NCBI RefSeq assembly: GCF_000142905.1
Contig: NW_013657647.1
Location: 1-64,000, forward strand
Source: Thecamonas trahens ATCC 50062
Taxonomy: Eukaryota > Apusozoa > Apusomonadida > Apusomonadidae
DNA length: 64,000 bases
Direction: 5' to 3'
Positions 63,999 to 64,000 of this stretch are shown in pieces; positions within the stretch are counted from its first letter, which is position 1; each line of letters opens with the position of its first letter. The notes beneath the pieces are model-generated. The model worked only from the letters and a program-made list of their open reading frames with translations. It was not told where the DNA came from and ran no database searches. A program made the translations under genes and the position numbers.

Positions 63999-64000
63999 GA

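Overview
This window is nuclear DNA from a GC-rich, gene-dense unicellular eukaryote. Genes on both strands encode eukaryotic proteins, carry short GT-AG introns (mostly 50-190 bp, a few of 460-880 bp), prefer C or G at third codon positions, and sit 50-700 bp apart. There is a run of Ns (an assembly gap) at 33264-33736 and one nuclear tRNA. The mix of families (ASCC3, PPP4R1, PPP6R/SAPS, MTRR, DNAJC11, NIPA, plus an LRR-TM-TKL receptor kinase) suggests a free-living heterotrophic flagellate near the base of the opisthokont/amoebozoan part of the tree. An apusomonad of the Thecamonas type is my best guess; that is inference, not proof.

Left part (0-18 kb): cytosolic methionyl-tRNA synthetase, a coiled-coil protein, the EXO1 nuclease, a mitochondrial-type thioredoxin, an unidentified protein convergent with methionine synthase reductase (their stop codons overlap), an unidentified 414-residue protein, tRNA-Lys(CTT), and the PP4 regulatory subunit PPP4R1. 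Middle (18-33 kb): a tandem array of three secreted paralogues, two of which share a nearly identical 5' third; a ubiquitin-type zinc finger protein; a Gln/Pro-rich protein; a PH + CNH-like protein with a Ser-rich tail; a membrane-anchored polysaccharide deacetylase; and a SAP30-like protein whose Sin3-binding domain is split by a long Ala/Glu insert. After the gap (33.8-45 kb): an LRR receptor kinase, an MFSD4-type sugar transporter, a PP6 regulatory SAPS protein fused to two SH3 domains, and DNAJC11. Right part (45-64 kb): a NIPA-type magnesium transporter, a gamma-carbonic-anhydrase-like complex I subunit lacking the zinc histidines, a Ras-like GTPase with degenerate switches, a Dpy-30 motif protein, an EF-hand light chain, a C2HC zinc finger protein, the ASCC3 helicase and MCM2 (running to the window edge).

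Four loci belong to genome maintenance or transcription (EXO1, ASCC3, MCM2, SAP30-like), two to PP2A-family phosphatase regulation (PPP4R1, PP6R), and several to mitochondria (thioredoxin, gamma-CA-like, DNAJC11). I see no operons, phage, CRISPR arrays or clear transposons.

The most striking global signal is that ten otherwise well-conserved genes need one frame change (DNAJC11 needs two), and all eleven changes are in the same direction, equal to one missing base. Systematic base under-calling is the simplest explanation. The most interesting biology is the SAPS-SH3-SH3 fusion, the split SAP30 domain, the gene-converted secreted array and the degenerate Ras-like GTPase.
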